NCBI GenBank assembly: GCA_963717765.1 | Contig: CAVQWX010000004.1 | Location: 1 to 64,000, forward strand | Direction: 5' to 3' | Length of the DNA: 64,000 nt | DNA from: JACDER01 sp963717765 | GTDB lineage: Bacteria; Actinomycetota; Thermoleophilia; Gaiellales; Gaiellaceae | Shown here: positions 1 through 9,793 of the stretch, piece after piece | Numbering within the stretch: the first letter of the stretch is position 1 | Layout: every line of letters starts with the position of its first letter | Made by a program: the position numbers and the translations under genes | Notes under the pieces: model-generated | Seen by the model: only the letters and a program-made list of their open reading frames with translations | Databases searched by the model: none | What the model was told of the DNA's origin: nothing

Positions 1-1632
1 GCCTCCACCGTGTCACCTCCGAGCACATCGAGTGCGCGACCGGCATCGACGTCGAAGACGAGTTCGATCGTTTGCGCGCGCCGTACCGCCAGCCGCATCA
101 TTCCGCCCGGTCCTTGGCTGATGCAGGCTCCAGCTGCCTGCCAGTAGGGCGAGTAGCGGATGGCCAGGCGGTAGCGGCCGGGGCGGCCGACTTCCACGCG
201 CATACGATCCTGCTCGAGCGCGATGACGCCCGCGTAGCCCGGCCCACTGATGAGCTTGCGCGGGGCGGGAACGGCATAGATGGTCAAATTGTGCGTCCGT
301 CGGACGGCCCTGAGCCCCGAACGACGGCTTTCCAAGAGCATGGCCTCGCCGCGGGCGCTGTAGTCCGGGGGCGCGTGCGAGAGCACGACGTATCGGACGC
401 CAAGGTCGCGCAGCCAGGCGAGATAGGCGCGGCGCCCAAGCTTGCCGTAGAGGATCTCGTTCTGCGGGAAGTCGTCTTGGCGGAACCAGCCGCGGGCAAG
501 CGGTATTCCGGCTCGAGGCAGATAGACGGCCGGCCAGTGTCCCGTCGTGTCGACCGCTTCTACCCGGTACGAGGGCGTTGAGTCGCACGTGAAGGAAGCG
601 AATCGCCGGCGCCCAGTACGTTGCTCGAGATGCCGGGTTGTCGAGTATCTGCGCGTAGCTCGCGACGAGGGGCGTCAGGTTCCAGGAGAGGGCGAACACG
701 AAGACTCCGGCCGCGACGCTGCGCGGCCGCCAGTTGCGGAGGGAGAGGACGAGAACCGCGAGCGGAGTCGCCGCGAAGCGGAGACGGGCGATGTTCTCTC
801 CCAGCCCAGAGGGGACGAGGTACGCGGCGACGCACGCACCAAGGTAGACGGCGAACACGCCGCGGAGCGGGCGGGCGCGCGGAACCCGCCACGTCAACCA
901 TCCTGCGAGGGCACAGAAGGCGCACGCTGCGAGTAGCTCCTCCACCGGGAAGGGGTACCGCCCGCCGGATCGGGAACAAGCGCCAAAGCATCGTAGCTCC
1001 GCCAGCCCGGCAACGAGGAGCGTGGCGGCGGGCATCAGGAGGCGCTTCGAGCGCTCGATTCGTGGCACCCCGCATCCGACGAGCACCACGGCGAGCAGCA
1101 CAAAGGCGATTGGGCTGGCCGCGAGCGCGAGCAGCACGAGGAGCGCGAACCGTATGCGCGCACCCCGCTGGAGCGCCCAGAGAGCGAGCAGGGCGAGAGC
1201 TGCTCCGAGCGCGAACGGGAATGCCGCCGAGAGCACGATCCCTGCCCAAACGATGGCGAACGTCCGGCTCGACCAGCGCGCGGCCAGGCCCCACTCGCGA
1301 CCGACCACGACCGTAAAGGCGAGCGAGGCGGTGGCGATCGTCGCGACTGCGAGCAGCCGGATGCCGAGCAGCGCCGCGAGCGGATAGTAGAGCAGGCTGT
1401 ACGTGACGAAGCTATACCGACCCGCGTACCAGAAGTTGTTCCAGAGATCGAACCCATGCCGGAGAAAGACAGCGCGCTGGTACATATGCGCGGCCAGATC
1501 GCTGCCGGGCGGGCCAAGACAGACGAGGAGTGCGGCAACCAGGGCGGCGACGGCGGCCGATGCGAGTGCCTCACGCCCGAGTGCGGTCATGCGAAGAGTT
1601 GCAGCCCCCAGTGGCTGCGTTTCAAGCTTCAA
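1..1632 (-). CDS. GT-C-like multi-spanning membrane protein (frameshifted, 3' end outside window)
   Basis: The N-terminal ~340 residues are strongly hydrophobic with about nine or ten membrane segments. An early loop, GSDLAAHMYQRAVF followed by an NNFWYAGRYS-like stretch, resembles membrane glycosyltransferases of the GT-C/PTPS-related type, which build surface glycans from lipid-linked sugars. The long frame turns into low-complexity Arg/Pro sequence after residue ~350. In the next frame, from about base 575 leftwards, a convincing soluble tail appears (YRVEAVDTTGHWPAVYLP, later VRYVVLSHAPPDYS) and stays open to base 1. One base is therefore missing or extra near 570-590 and the stop lies outside the window. 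It is the last gene of the minus-strand run. The glycosyltransferase assignment is by overall topology only. Confidence 0.6.
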
Positions 1633-1672
1633 GCTCGACCGCCTCCTGAAGTCGAGCTCTCGAGTTTCGTTC

Positions 1673-1789
1673 TCACTCGATCAGTCGAACCATCAGGTAG
1701 AGCAGGGGCGCGCACACCACGACCACCAGAAGCGCGTTCAGCAGCCGGTCGAAGGACTGGTGCGACCATCTTCGATTCATTGGTTCCAT
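1673..1789 (-). CDS. Small single-pass membrane peptide
   Basis: A 38-residue open frame starts at ATG 1789, ten bases after the stop of the beta-propeller gene. Residues 1-14 are polar and basic (MEPMNRRWSHQSFD). They are followed by one hydrophobic helix (LLNALLVVVVCAPLLYLMVRLI). A longer in-frame extension exists but is Arg/Ser-rich and overlaps the upstream gene, so the short start is preferred. No family is recognised. The position between the propeller and the membrane glycosyltransferase-like gene suggests it belongs to the same transcript. Confidence 0.45.
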   Translation of the reverse strand: MEPMNRRWSHQSFDRLLNALLVVVVCAPLLYLMVRLIE

Positions 1790-1799
1790 CGCCGCCCCG

Positions 1800-2981
1800 C
1801 TAGCGCAAGATGCCCGTGTGCCCGAGCGAATAGCGGCCCGGTTGTGGCCAGACGCAGAGCCCGTGCGGTCCCGCGCCGACCGGGATCCTGGCCAGGAGCC
1901 TCCCGTTCTTCGTGCTGATCGCATAGACGACGCCGTCGTAGCGACCCGAGAGCCAGAGCACCTTGCCGTCGGCCGAAACGTTGCCCATATCGGGGCTGCC
2001 GCCTCCGGGGATGTGCCATTTCTCCACCTCTCGCCGGGTCCTGAAACTGACGAGGGAGATGGATCCGTCGAGCCGGTTCGTCACGTACAGCAGCCTGGCG
2101 TTGCGACTCACGTATAGGCCGTGGGCGCCCTGTCCTGTCTCGATGAACCCCGTCACCCGCATCGCGTCTCCGTCCACCTCCCAGACTCCATTCGCGTGCG
2201 AGTCGGCGACGTAGAAGAGGCCGCCATCCGGAGCGAGCTTGACGTCCTGCGGCATCGCGTCGGCCGGCAGCGAGAGGCGGGAGACAACCTCCTGCTTTGG
2301 GACATCGATCTTGACCAGCGCGTGCGAGAACTCGCAGCTCGCAAGCGCGTACCCGCCGTCCGCCGAGAAGTCGAGATGGTCGATCCCGGCACAGGGCACC
2401 GCAACCGAGTGTGAGAGATGGAAGCCGGGCAGCGCGCGGAAGTCGAGCCGATTGAAGCGCTCGGCAACCACGATCGCATAGCGGCCGTTCGTCGTGAAGT
2501 ACATGTTGTAGGGGTCGGTGACCGGGATGTCGCCTCCCTTCTGTCCCGTGCGGGGGTCGATCGAGGTCAGGCTGTTGCCCATGTCATTCGTGACATAGAG
2601 CGTCCCCAGCCCGTACCCGGGCACGACGTGTTGTGGGAGCGCGCCGACACGGAGCCGCCGCACGACCCGGAACGTCCGAGGGTCGATCTCGTCCACCGTG
2701 TTGCTCTCGCTGTTGGGGACGTAGACGAGCGGCCGCGCGGCCCGTGCCGCCGGCGTGAGCATGCGGGCGCCGTCGGCCGCGTAGACGTTCACCCGAGCGG
2801 GGCGGGCGAGAACGCGAGCCCGGTGCCAAAGCGGAGGATCATGCGGCGGCTGCGTTGGCTTTGACGGTGCGTGCCGCACGACGCTCCGCTCTGCTCCCTC
2901 GCCACGGCTCGCGTTCGAGGCGAGCACCCCGAAGGAACCCGCGAGGATCGCGATGAGAACGACGCGCGCCGGCAACAGCAT
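1800..2981 (-). CDS. Secreted YVTN-type beta-propeller protein
   Basis: The protein has 393 residues, with an N-terminal signal peptide or anchor (hydrophobic residues 3-22, then an Arg-rich linker). It contains a series of ~40-residue repeats typical of the YVTN family: LVYVPNSESNTVDEID, GTLYVTNDMGNSLTSIDP, FYVADSHANGVWEVD, LLYVTNRLDGSISLVS, LWLSGRYDGVVYAI. These fold as a seven-bladed propeller outside the membrane, and function is usually ligand or surface binding. The start at 2981 is followed closely upstream by a CCTGAACG direct repeat at 3000-3018 that could be an operator. The gene follows the histidine kinase by 38 bases in the same direction. The substrate is unknown. Confidence 0.8.
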   Translation of the reverse strand: MLLPARVVLIAILAGSFGVLASNASRGEGAERSVVRHAPSKPTQPPHDPPLWHRARVLARPARVNVYAADGARMLTPAARAARPLVYVPNSESNTVDEIDPRTFRVVRRLRVGALPQHVVPGYGLGTLYVTNDMGNSLTSIDPRTGQKGGDIPVTDPYNMYFTTNGRYAIVVAERFNRLDFRALPGFHLSHSVAVPCAGIDHLDFSADGGYALASCEFSHALVKIDVPKQEVVSRLSLPADAMPQDVKLAPDGGLFYVADSHANGVWEVDGDAMRVTGFIETGQGAHGLYVSRNARLLYVTNRLDGSISLVSFRTRREVEKWHIPGGGSPDMGNVSADGKVLWLSGRYDGVVYAISTKNGRLLARIPVGAGPHGLCVWPQPGRYSLGHTGILR

Positions 2982-2999
2982 TCAGCTTCGCGTGCCCGG

Positions 3000-3018
3000 C
3001 CTGAACGGCGCCTGAACG
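3000..3018 (-). promoter_or_regulatory. CCTGAACG direct repeat, 11-base period (putative OmpR-type operator)
   Basis: Two perfect copies of CCTGAACG lie at 3000-3007 and 3011-3018, separated by three bases. They sit between the histidine kinase stop and the start of the propeller gene, 19 bases upstream of its ATG. A near-identical pair lies at 10498-10516 ahead of the first gene of this run. Tandem half-sites with an 11-base period are the usual binding pattern of OmpR/PhoB-family regulators, and one such regulator is encoded at 4344-5016. Binding by that regulator is inference. Confidence 0.45.
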
Positions 3019-4347
3019 TCACGCCGTCGGCAGCGTCACTACGAACCGGCCGGACCCGCCGGGCAGTGCCTTGACATCGCCCGCGGCACTCTGCGCCAGC
3101 CGTCTTGCCAGCGCGAGCCCCAGCCCTGCACCGGCCATCCCGTTCCCGCCCGCGCTGCCGCGGACGCCCGGCTCGAAGATCCGTGCCTCCTCCTCCGGAG
3201 CGAGCCCGGGGCCGTCGTCCTCGACCTCGAACGAGACGCGATCTCCGCTTCGGGCAATCCGAACACGCGCCGCATGATGGCCGTACCGGCAGGCGTTCTC
3301 GACCACCGGCTGGAGGATGCGCTCGACGAGCTCCGCGTCCGCGCCGACACGCAATGGCCGAGGAGGCTCCACGAGCTCCACCTGGATCCGGCGTTCTTCG
3401 GCAAGCGGGGCGCAGGCATCGATCGCGCCGGACGCAGCCGCCGTCGCGTCGGCGGTCCCGTGGGCGCTCCCCGCCTCATGGCGCGCGGCGGAGACGAGCG
3501 CGTCCACGATGCCGGAGAGTTGCCGCGCACTCGCGTGCACGAGCTCCAGCGAGGCGCGGTACTCCTCCGGCCTGCGCTCGCGTCTGAGCGCGAGCTCGGA
3601 CTCGGCGATCACTCGGCTGAGCGGGGTCCGCAGCTCGTGCGAGAGCTCGGCCGAGAAGCGCTGCTCACGCCGGAGGCTTGCCGCAAGCCGGTCGAGCAGA
3701 CCGTCGAGGGTCGCCGCCAGCTCTGTCAGCTCGTCGTGGGGGTCTCCGAGCCCGAAGCGGCGGCCGAGATCCTGCTCGCCCCAGACTGCCGCCTGCCTCG
3801 TCATCCGCGCAACGGGGCGGAGGGCGGATCCGACCAGCCAACGCGCAGCCAGGGCGACGATGAGCAGGAGGACACCGCCGATGATGAGCGACCCGATCAG
3901 GGCGGTCTCGCGCGTCTGGTCATAGGGCGAGAGCGAGACCGCCGCCACCACGGCGCCGAGCCGCTCGCCATGAAGGACGATGGGCGTCTGGAAGAGGCGC
4001 GTGCGGGCGACCGTCGCGAAGCGCTGCGGGCCGATGGCGAGCAGGCGCGCCTCTCTCGCGATATTCGCGCCCGTTCCCGGCTCCTCGAGGACGCGGCCGT
4101 GCGAGAAGACCCACACTGCGCTATCTGGCGCTGCGTCGTCGGGAGCGTCGGCGACGACCAGCCGGCCGCCTCGAGCCCGAATCAGCGAAAGCTCGGCGGC
4201 CGCGCGGCCGCGGACGAGGTTGTCCGCCGAGCCGGACAGGTTGCGGTCGAGCAGCACGTTGAAGCCGGCCACGAGCCCAGCCACCGCGACCGTGAAGGCC
4301 ACGACCACGACGAGGAACAACCGCTGCCGGAGGCCCAGTCGCCTCAT
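3019..4347 (-). CDS. Sensor histidine kinase (HAMP-HisKA-HATPase)
   Basis: This 442-residue kinase starts at ATG 4347 and overlaps the end of the response regulator (stop at 4344) by a stop-start overlap. There is a transmembrane helix near residues 9-31, an extracytoplasmic sensor of about 120 residues, a second helix (IIGGVLLLIVALAARWLV), a HAMP linker, and the HisKA box FSAELSHELRTPLSR with the phospho-acceptor His. The HATPase domain shows N box VVENACRYG, G1 box EDDGPGL and a GLGLALARRL box. The kinase itself appears intact while its partner regulator is frameshifted. The signal is unknown. Placement beside an FtsX-type ABC exporter resembles BceRS-like envelope-stress modules. Confidence 0.85.
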   Translation of the reverse strand: MRRLGLRQRLFLVVVVAFTVAVAGLVAGFNVLLDRNLSGSADNLVRGRAAAELSLIRARGGRLVVADAPDDAAPDSAVWVFSHGRVLEEPGTGANIAREARLLAIGPQRFATVARTRLFQTPIVLHGERLGAVVAAVSLSPYDQTRETALIGSLIIGGVLLLIVALAARWLVGSALRPVARMTRQAAVWGEQDLGRRFGLGDPHDELTELAATLDGLLDRLAASLRREQRFSAELSHELRTPLSRVIAESELALRRERRPEEYRASLELVHASARQLSGIVDALVSAARHEAGSAHGTADATAAASGAIDACAPLAEERRIQVELVEPPRPLRVGADAELVERILQPVVENACRYGHHAARVRIARSGDRVSFEVEDDGPGLAPEEEARIFEPGVRGSAGGNGMAGAGLGLALARRLAQSAAGDVKALPGGSGRFVVTLPTA

Positions 4348-5016
4348 TCGAGCCGGTAGCCGATGCCGTGGACCGTCTCGATCGAAGCCGGCGCGGAGAG
4401 CGCGCGCAGCTTCCGGCGCAGCCGGGCGATGTAGGCATCGAGCGTGTTGTCCCGCACGATCGCGCCGTGCGGCCAGCCGGCGCGGATCAGGTCGCGCCGG
4501 CGAACGACCTCGCCCGGACGTGCGAGCAAGCGCGCGAGCAAGCGAAACTCGGTCGGGGTCAGGCTCGAGGACCCGCCTGCGGTCGATACCGAGTGGCTGA
4601 CCGGGTCGAGCACGAGCCCTGCCGCGTCGAGCGCGCCGTCCGAACCTGACCGGCGCAGGAGCGCTTGCAGTCGCGCGACCAACTCGGCGAAGGCGAAGGG
4701 CTTGGTGAGGTAGTCGTCGCCTCCCGCATCGAACCCCGACAGGCGATCGACAAGCGTGTCCCGCGCCGTGAGGAAGAGAATCGGAGCTCCGATGCCCCGT
4801 GCGCGGAGCGCTTGACAGACGTCGCGTCCGTCCGCGTCGGGGAGCCCGATGTCGACGATCAGGGCGTCCGGAGCGGCTGCGGCGGCGCGGGTCAGTACCT
4901 CGCCGCCGGTCGAGACCGCCTCCGGCTCGAACCCCTCCTCGCACGAGACCGCGGCCGAGGACCCCGCGCAGCTCGGGGTCGTCCTCGACGATCAGGACGC
5001 GCGCGGACCCGGTCAC
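4344..5016 (-). CDS. OmpR-family response regulator (frameshifted)
   Basis: The receiver begins at GTG 5016 (VTGSARVLIVEDDPEL). Its frame shifts near 4940 around a GGAGGGG tract. The rest of the receiver then reads in the other frame, with a GGDDYLTKPF box, and continues into a winged-helix Trans_reg_C domain (LTPTEFRLLARLLARPGEVV, then IETVHGIGYRLE) ending at 4344. Joined, it is of the usual ~224-residue OmpR length. The start overlaps the permease stop (GTGA at 5013-5016), so it is translationally coupled to the transporter. The probable targets are the CCTGAACG repeats at 3000 and 10498. One base is missing or added, either as a sequence error or as a real lesion. Confidence 0.7.
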
Positions 5017-7758
5017 TCTTCGCGAAGTATGGCCCCGAGCGGCAGCCTGCGGATGCCTCGAGCTGCGACGGCGGCTGCGAGCAGCGTCCCGAGCAGCGCG
5101 GCTCCGCCCAGAGCGGCCGAGGTACCCCCACGGAGCGGCGAGATGGTCGGGTGGGGGGTCGAACACGTGCCGGAGCATCGCGATCGAGCATCTCCGCGAG
5201 CAGCCACCCGAGGAGCAGCGGCGAGGACGAGCGCGCGCTGCGAGGACGAGCGCGGCCTCCGCTCCACAGGAACGCCGCGATGCGAGCGCAGCGAGGCGTT
5301 CCGAGCGCCGCCATCGTCGCGAACTCCTGGCGCCGCTCGGCCAGGCCGACGCCGACGAACAGGGCCATCGCGGCGGCCGCGAGGAAGAGCGCGAACGCCT
5401 CCTCGATGCGGCTGATCCCCCGCGAGGTCAACCGTCGTGATCGAGCTGACCGTCTGCGCCGTCTGCTCGCCGGATGTTCTTGACCAGCGGTGCCGTCGCG
5501 CCTCGTCGCCGCCGCGATGCGACTGGCGAGCGACCGACGGGGTCGCCGCCCGCGCTTCACGAAGAGGACGTTGGGGCCCGGGTCGTGTGTCGACTCGGCT
5601 CGAGGTAGGGGAGGTTCGCGACCATGAACGAGTCGCTGCGGGGCGGCCGGGAACTCCTGCACGACTCCCGACGACGTGGAAGGGGACGACGTGGAAGCGG
5701 CCGGTCGTGTGATCGAGCAGCGCGCAGCTTGAGCAGGTCGCCGGGCCGCAGCGAGTAGTCGGTGATCGTCTCCTGTCGAGACGAGGATGCCGTCGGGCGT
5801 CGCGGCGAGCCGCGCGAGCGTCTGCTGCGCGCTTCCCCCGAGGAAGTAGGAGTCGCGCAGGCTCGTTGCCGCGGGCCAGCGTCGCGGGGTCGATGCCGAA
5901 GGTGTCCTGCAGGTCCGGCCCGACGTAGGCGTAGGAGTGGTCGATCGCCGGTGACGCCGGCTGCCCCTGGCGTGCGCGCGATTCGCTGGACGAGGTTTCG
6001 CCTGCGACGGTCACGCCGGGCGGGGCGGTCGCCACGACGTCGGCGCCGAGGGTGAGCTGGGCGTCGACCCGCGCCTGCTGGTCGTAGGTGGCGGTGAAGA
6101 TGGCCGAGGTTCACGCCGAACGCGAGCAGCAGACCGACGACGAGCAGACCGCGGTTGATTGCAGGCCCCGCTTCGCCCGGCGCTCGCGAGGAGGAAGCCG
6201 CGCTGGCGTCGTGGCGCGCCCTCCCGCGGCGCGAGCGGCGAGCCAGGCGACGATGCGCCCGCGCAGACGAACGAGCAGCGAGCGTGGCGCCGAGCCACAG
6301 CAGCGCGGGGGCGAGGAACATGTAGACGGAGAGCGAGAGGGTCGGGTTCGAGTCCGGATTGACAACAGCCGAGAAGCCGGTGCGGGCGGTCAGCCAGTAG
6401 ACGAGGCCGCTGACGACAAGAGCAAGGCCAGGTCGAGGTAGAGCCGCTGCCACAGCGGCTTGCGCTCCTCTGACGGCGGTGCGGCGGCCCTCCACCAACG
6501 GTTCCCGTGGAAGGCGCGCACGCTCGGCGCCGATCCGCGCCAGTCGCCGCACCGAGCGGTGGCGAGCAGGGACGCAGACACCGAGGGTGACGAGCGCACG
6601 CCCGGAGCCGGTACCACCGCCGGCGCCGGTCAAGTGGGACGGCGAGCAAGCGCGGCCACGGTTCCGATCGCTCCGGCGGGCAAGGCCGAGGGCGAGCGCT
6701 CTCGAAGGCCGCGAGGGCGAGCAGGTCGCGGCGAGAGGCGCCCCGGGCGCGCAGGAGCCCGAGGTCCGGCGGTCGCGCTCCACGGTGCCGAGCGCGGCGA
6801 GGTAGGCGAGAGCGAGCGCGACGAGCGCACCGGGTACGGCCAGCATGATGTAGAGCGTTTCGGCGTAGAGGGCGTCGCCGGCGGCGTTGTTCAGGAGTGT
6901 CGGACGAGGTTGTCCACGAAACGACCTGCCCCGGCAGGGAGCGCTCGACCGGTTCCGAAGCTGGTCGCGCGGGCCAGCGCGTGGGCGGGGCTCCGCCGAG
7001 CGAAGCGGGGCCGGACTGCGCCTGTACTTGCCACTGAACGCCCGTCTGAGAAGCCGGGGCCGTAGCGGCGCCGCCCCCCGTGGCCAGAGTTGATCGCCGG
7101 GAGCGCCGGAGCGATCGCCGCGCAAATGTCGCGAGCGGCAGGATCGCGATGTCGGCGGCGGCTGCGCGGGCGCCGGGCCGAGCAGCGGGTCGAGCGGCTG
7201 GAAGAGCACGTCGGGCGCCGTCCACGAGCGCGACGCCTGACACGCCGGAAGCGACGCGGTAGGCGTCCCCGGCTCGGACCTTCAGCTTCACGACGTCCCC
7301 GGGCTGCACCTGAAGTGTCGCGGCCAGCTGCTGGTCGAACACGACCTGCCCAGGAAGGAGCGAGCCCCGCAGGAAACGGAAAGTGTGAATGCCGCGCAGG
7401 TAGCTGGGCGGAACGGCGAGGATCGAGCCGGCGCCCGAACGGATCGTCCCGATCGGGGCGACGATGCTCGAGCCCGGCGAACGGGGCGGTCGCGGCCGGA
7501 GCCGCCTCGAGGATCCCTGGCTGCGCGGCGACGGGGCGGGCGACGCGCGATCGGCGCTGTAGCGGCCAACCGGCCCCTGCCAGTCGAGCGGAACGCTGCG
7601 CACGGCGCCGTCGTGGTCATCGTCCCGAGCGAGTGGCCGATGAAGAGGAGCATTGCCCCGAGCAGCCCGACCGCGGCGGCCAGTGTCAGCACGCGCACAA
7701 CCGTCCGCCCCGGCGTGCGCACGAGGCCCGAGAGAGCGAGCGGAGCGAGGGCAGTCAT
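5013..7758 (-). CDS. FtsX/MacB-type ABC permease, split by many frameshifts
   Basis: Pieces of one large permease are spread over all three minus frames. The start is MTALAPLALSGLVRTPG at 7758. Successive fragments include HTFRFLRGSLLPGQVVFDQQ (near 7370), DALYAETLYIMLAVPGALVA (near 6850), GFSAVVNPDSNPTLSLSVYM (near 6350), DHSYAYVGPDLQDTFGIDPA (near 5920) and, at the end, LLAAAVAARGIRRLPLGAIL. This order fits a ~900-residue protein with two FtsX domains, as in lipoprotein or peptide exporters. It follows two ABC ATPases and overlaps the response regulator. At least eight one-base shifts are needed, far more than elsewhere in the window, so it is either badly sequenced or decayed. Confidence 0.6.
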
Positions 7759-7768
7759 GCCGCACACC

Positions 7769-8450
7769 TCACTCGACGACGCGGCCGTCGTGAAGCTCAA
7801 GCTGAGTCTCGAGGCGCGCTGCGACATCGGGGTCGTGCGTCGCGATCACGAGCGCGAAGCCGAGACTCTCGCTGGAGTCGTCGATCAGGTCGAGCATGCG
7901 CTCGCCCGTGTCCGAGTCCAGATGGCCGGTGGGCTCGTCGCAGAGCATCAGCTCCGGGCGCTGGGCGAGCGCGCGCGCGAGGGCGACCCGCTGCGCCTCG
8001 CCACCCGAGAGCTCGGAGGGCAGGCTGTCGGTCTTGGCCCGACAGGCCGACGAGCTCGAGCAGCTCGTCGAACGGTCGTGTCCCGGCTGTTCCCTGCCAG
8101 CTTCGACGGCTGCGAACGCGACGTTCTCGTACGCGGTGAAGTAGGGAAGGAGGTTCGCGCCCTGGAAGACGTAGGCGATGCCGTGCGCACGCACGGCGCC
8201 CCGCGCGGCCTCGTCGAGGGGCGGCGAGGGGACGGCCCTTCCAGCCGCACCTCGCCGGTACGTCGGGATGACCAGCCCTCCCAGCAGGATGAAGCAGAGT
8301 CGTCTTTCCGGAGCCCGACCGGCCAAGCAGCGCGAGCCGCTCGCCCTCGCGCAAACTGTCAGATCGACGCCATCCAGCGCCCGGACGACGGTCTTCGCCA
8401 CGGGCCGTACACGACCGAGACCTGAAGGCGGCTACGCCGCCAGGCGTCAT
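7769..8450 (-). CDS. ABC transporter ATPase (second of pair, frameshifted)
   Basis: A Walker A region, LALLGRSGSGKTTLL, is read in one frame (near 8320). The flanking sequence reads in another: upstream VVRALDGVDLTV, and downstream HGIAYVFQGANLLPYFTAYE, signature LPSELSGGEAQRVALARAL, Walker B ELMLCDEPTGHLD, and an IATHD switch. This is the MacB/LolD class that partners FtsX permeases. The stop at 7769 is eleven bases before the permease start. The start near the ATGA at 8447-8450 is uncertain because the junction with the previous ATPase is also shifted. At least three indels are implied. Confidence 0.6.
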
Positions 8451-9163
8451 ACGTGACCCGGCCGTCGCGCAGCTCGACGATGCGATCGGCGGCCACGGCC
8501 ACCCGCATCGAGTGCGTGACGACAACGACAGCGGCTCCGAACTGGCTCACGCAACCGGCCGAGGGCGTCCAGCACGCCAGGCTACGTTGCGCTCGTCCAA
8601 CTCGGCCGTGGGCTCGTCGGCGAGCACCAGCTTCGCCGCGCGCGCTGCCGCGGCCGCGATGGCGACGCGCTGCTGCTCTCCCCCCGAGAGCGAGCCTGCC
8701 CGCTGTCGTTCTCGCTTGTGCGAGGCCGAAGGAGGCGAGCGCACGATCGGTGTCGCGACTGGTGTCCTGCCGGCGGGCAAGTCGGAGCGTGAGCTCGACG
8801 TTCTCTCGAGCCGTGGTGAGCTCCGGCCACAGATTGCGCCCCCTGGGACACGATCGCGACATCGGGACGCCCGGTAGGCGGCGAGCGCCGCCTCGTTGAG
8901 CCTGGTGAGAGGGCCGGCCGAACACCCTAACCTCACCGGCGGAGGGCTCGTCGAGCCCGGCGGCCAGGTGGAGCGCCGAGCTTTTACCCGATCCGGACGG
9001 GCCGAGGATCGCGACGAGCTCCCCCGACTCGACACGAAGATCGAGGCCGCGCAGTGCCACCGTCTCCGTCGGCCCGCAGCGGTGGATCTCGAACACGTCG
9101 TGGAACTCGAGCGCCCCGAACGTGATCTCCTGGCCGCTCGGGCTCCCGCCAGAGGGTTCTCAC
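8447..9163 (-). CDS. ABC transporter ATPase (first of pair, frameshifted)
   Basis: Recognisable parts are TVALRGLDLRVESGELVAIL, Walker A GPSGSGKSSALHLAAGLDEP, a signature with LSGGEQQRVAIAAAAARAAK in another frame, Walker B LVLADEPTAELDERN, and VVVVTHSMRVA with an RIVELRDGRVT ending. The likely start is GTG 9163, which overlaps the stop of the lipoprotein gene (GTGA 9160-9163). The reading then shifts near 9130 before the domain begins. Together with the next ATPase and the permease it forms an exporter of the MacB/Lol type. Several one-base shifts interrupt it. Confidence 0.6.
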
Positions 9164-9793
9164 CGCCACCTGAAGCTCTCGATCATCAGCCGGTAGGCAT
9201 CGACGTTGTCGACCCCCTGCGGCGTGCCGAGATCGACGATCGCCTCCTTGGATCCGTGCGAAAGGTAGTAGCGGTCGACCACGAGCGTGACGGTGCTGCC
9301 GGTCACCGGGTTGGGCGCACTCCGAGTCGAGTAGACGACCTTCAGTGCCGGCGCTCCGGAGACCGTCCTGTGTTGCGGGCCGTTCTGGACGTGAACGCTC
9401 TTCAGCTGCGCGCGAACCACGCCTGCGGTCGGCGCCGCCCCATTCGAGACGACCACGCGGACGATGTTGTTCTTGTCCCGGAAAGCGAACCTCGACCTCC
9501 GATCCGCTCCTGCGCCCAGCCTTCCGGGTACTTCATCGACTCATCCGGCCTTTGCGGCCGCGATAGGTGAGGAAGACCTGGTTGTCGGGGATGTCCCCGG
9601 TCGCGGCCGAGTTCGCCTCCGCCTGGAGCGCCGAAGGCGGATTCGGAGACTGCGTGGTTGTCTGCTGCATCGTGGTCGTCATGGCCTGCGTCGTCGTAGT
9701 CGTCGACGGCGACGCTGCGGGCTTCGAGGAACCGCAGCCGGCGGCCGCCACGGCGCAGAGCGCCACGAGAGCCGGTCGGGCGACCTTCGTCAC
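9160..9793 (-). CDS. Lipoprotein of unknown function (frameshifted)
   Basis: The protein starts at GTG 9793, overlapping the stop of the upstream gene (GTGA). It has a signal peptide ending in a lipobox (ALCAVAAAGC), a Thr-rich linker (TTTTTQAMTTTM), then a globular part. The reading shifts near 9540 (after FLTYRGRKGRMS) and again near 9490. The intervening piece is MKYPEGWAQERIGG and the last part contains VVVSNGAAPTAGVV, ALKVVYSTRSAPNPVTGSTV and TPQGVDNVDAYRLMIESF. The conserved-looking C-terminus suggests a real extracytoplasmic domain, possibly a photosystem PsbP/LpqN-like fold, but no family is claimed. As the exporter's neighbour it could be its cargo or partner. Confidence 0.6.

Noticed and set aside
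72..1387. Several long plus-strand open frames over the first gene
   Set aside because: They are Arg/Pro/Ser-rich shadows of the minus-strand membrane gene and show no domain or start signal.
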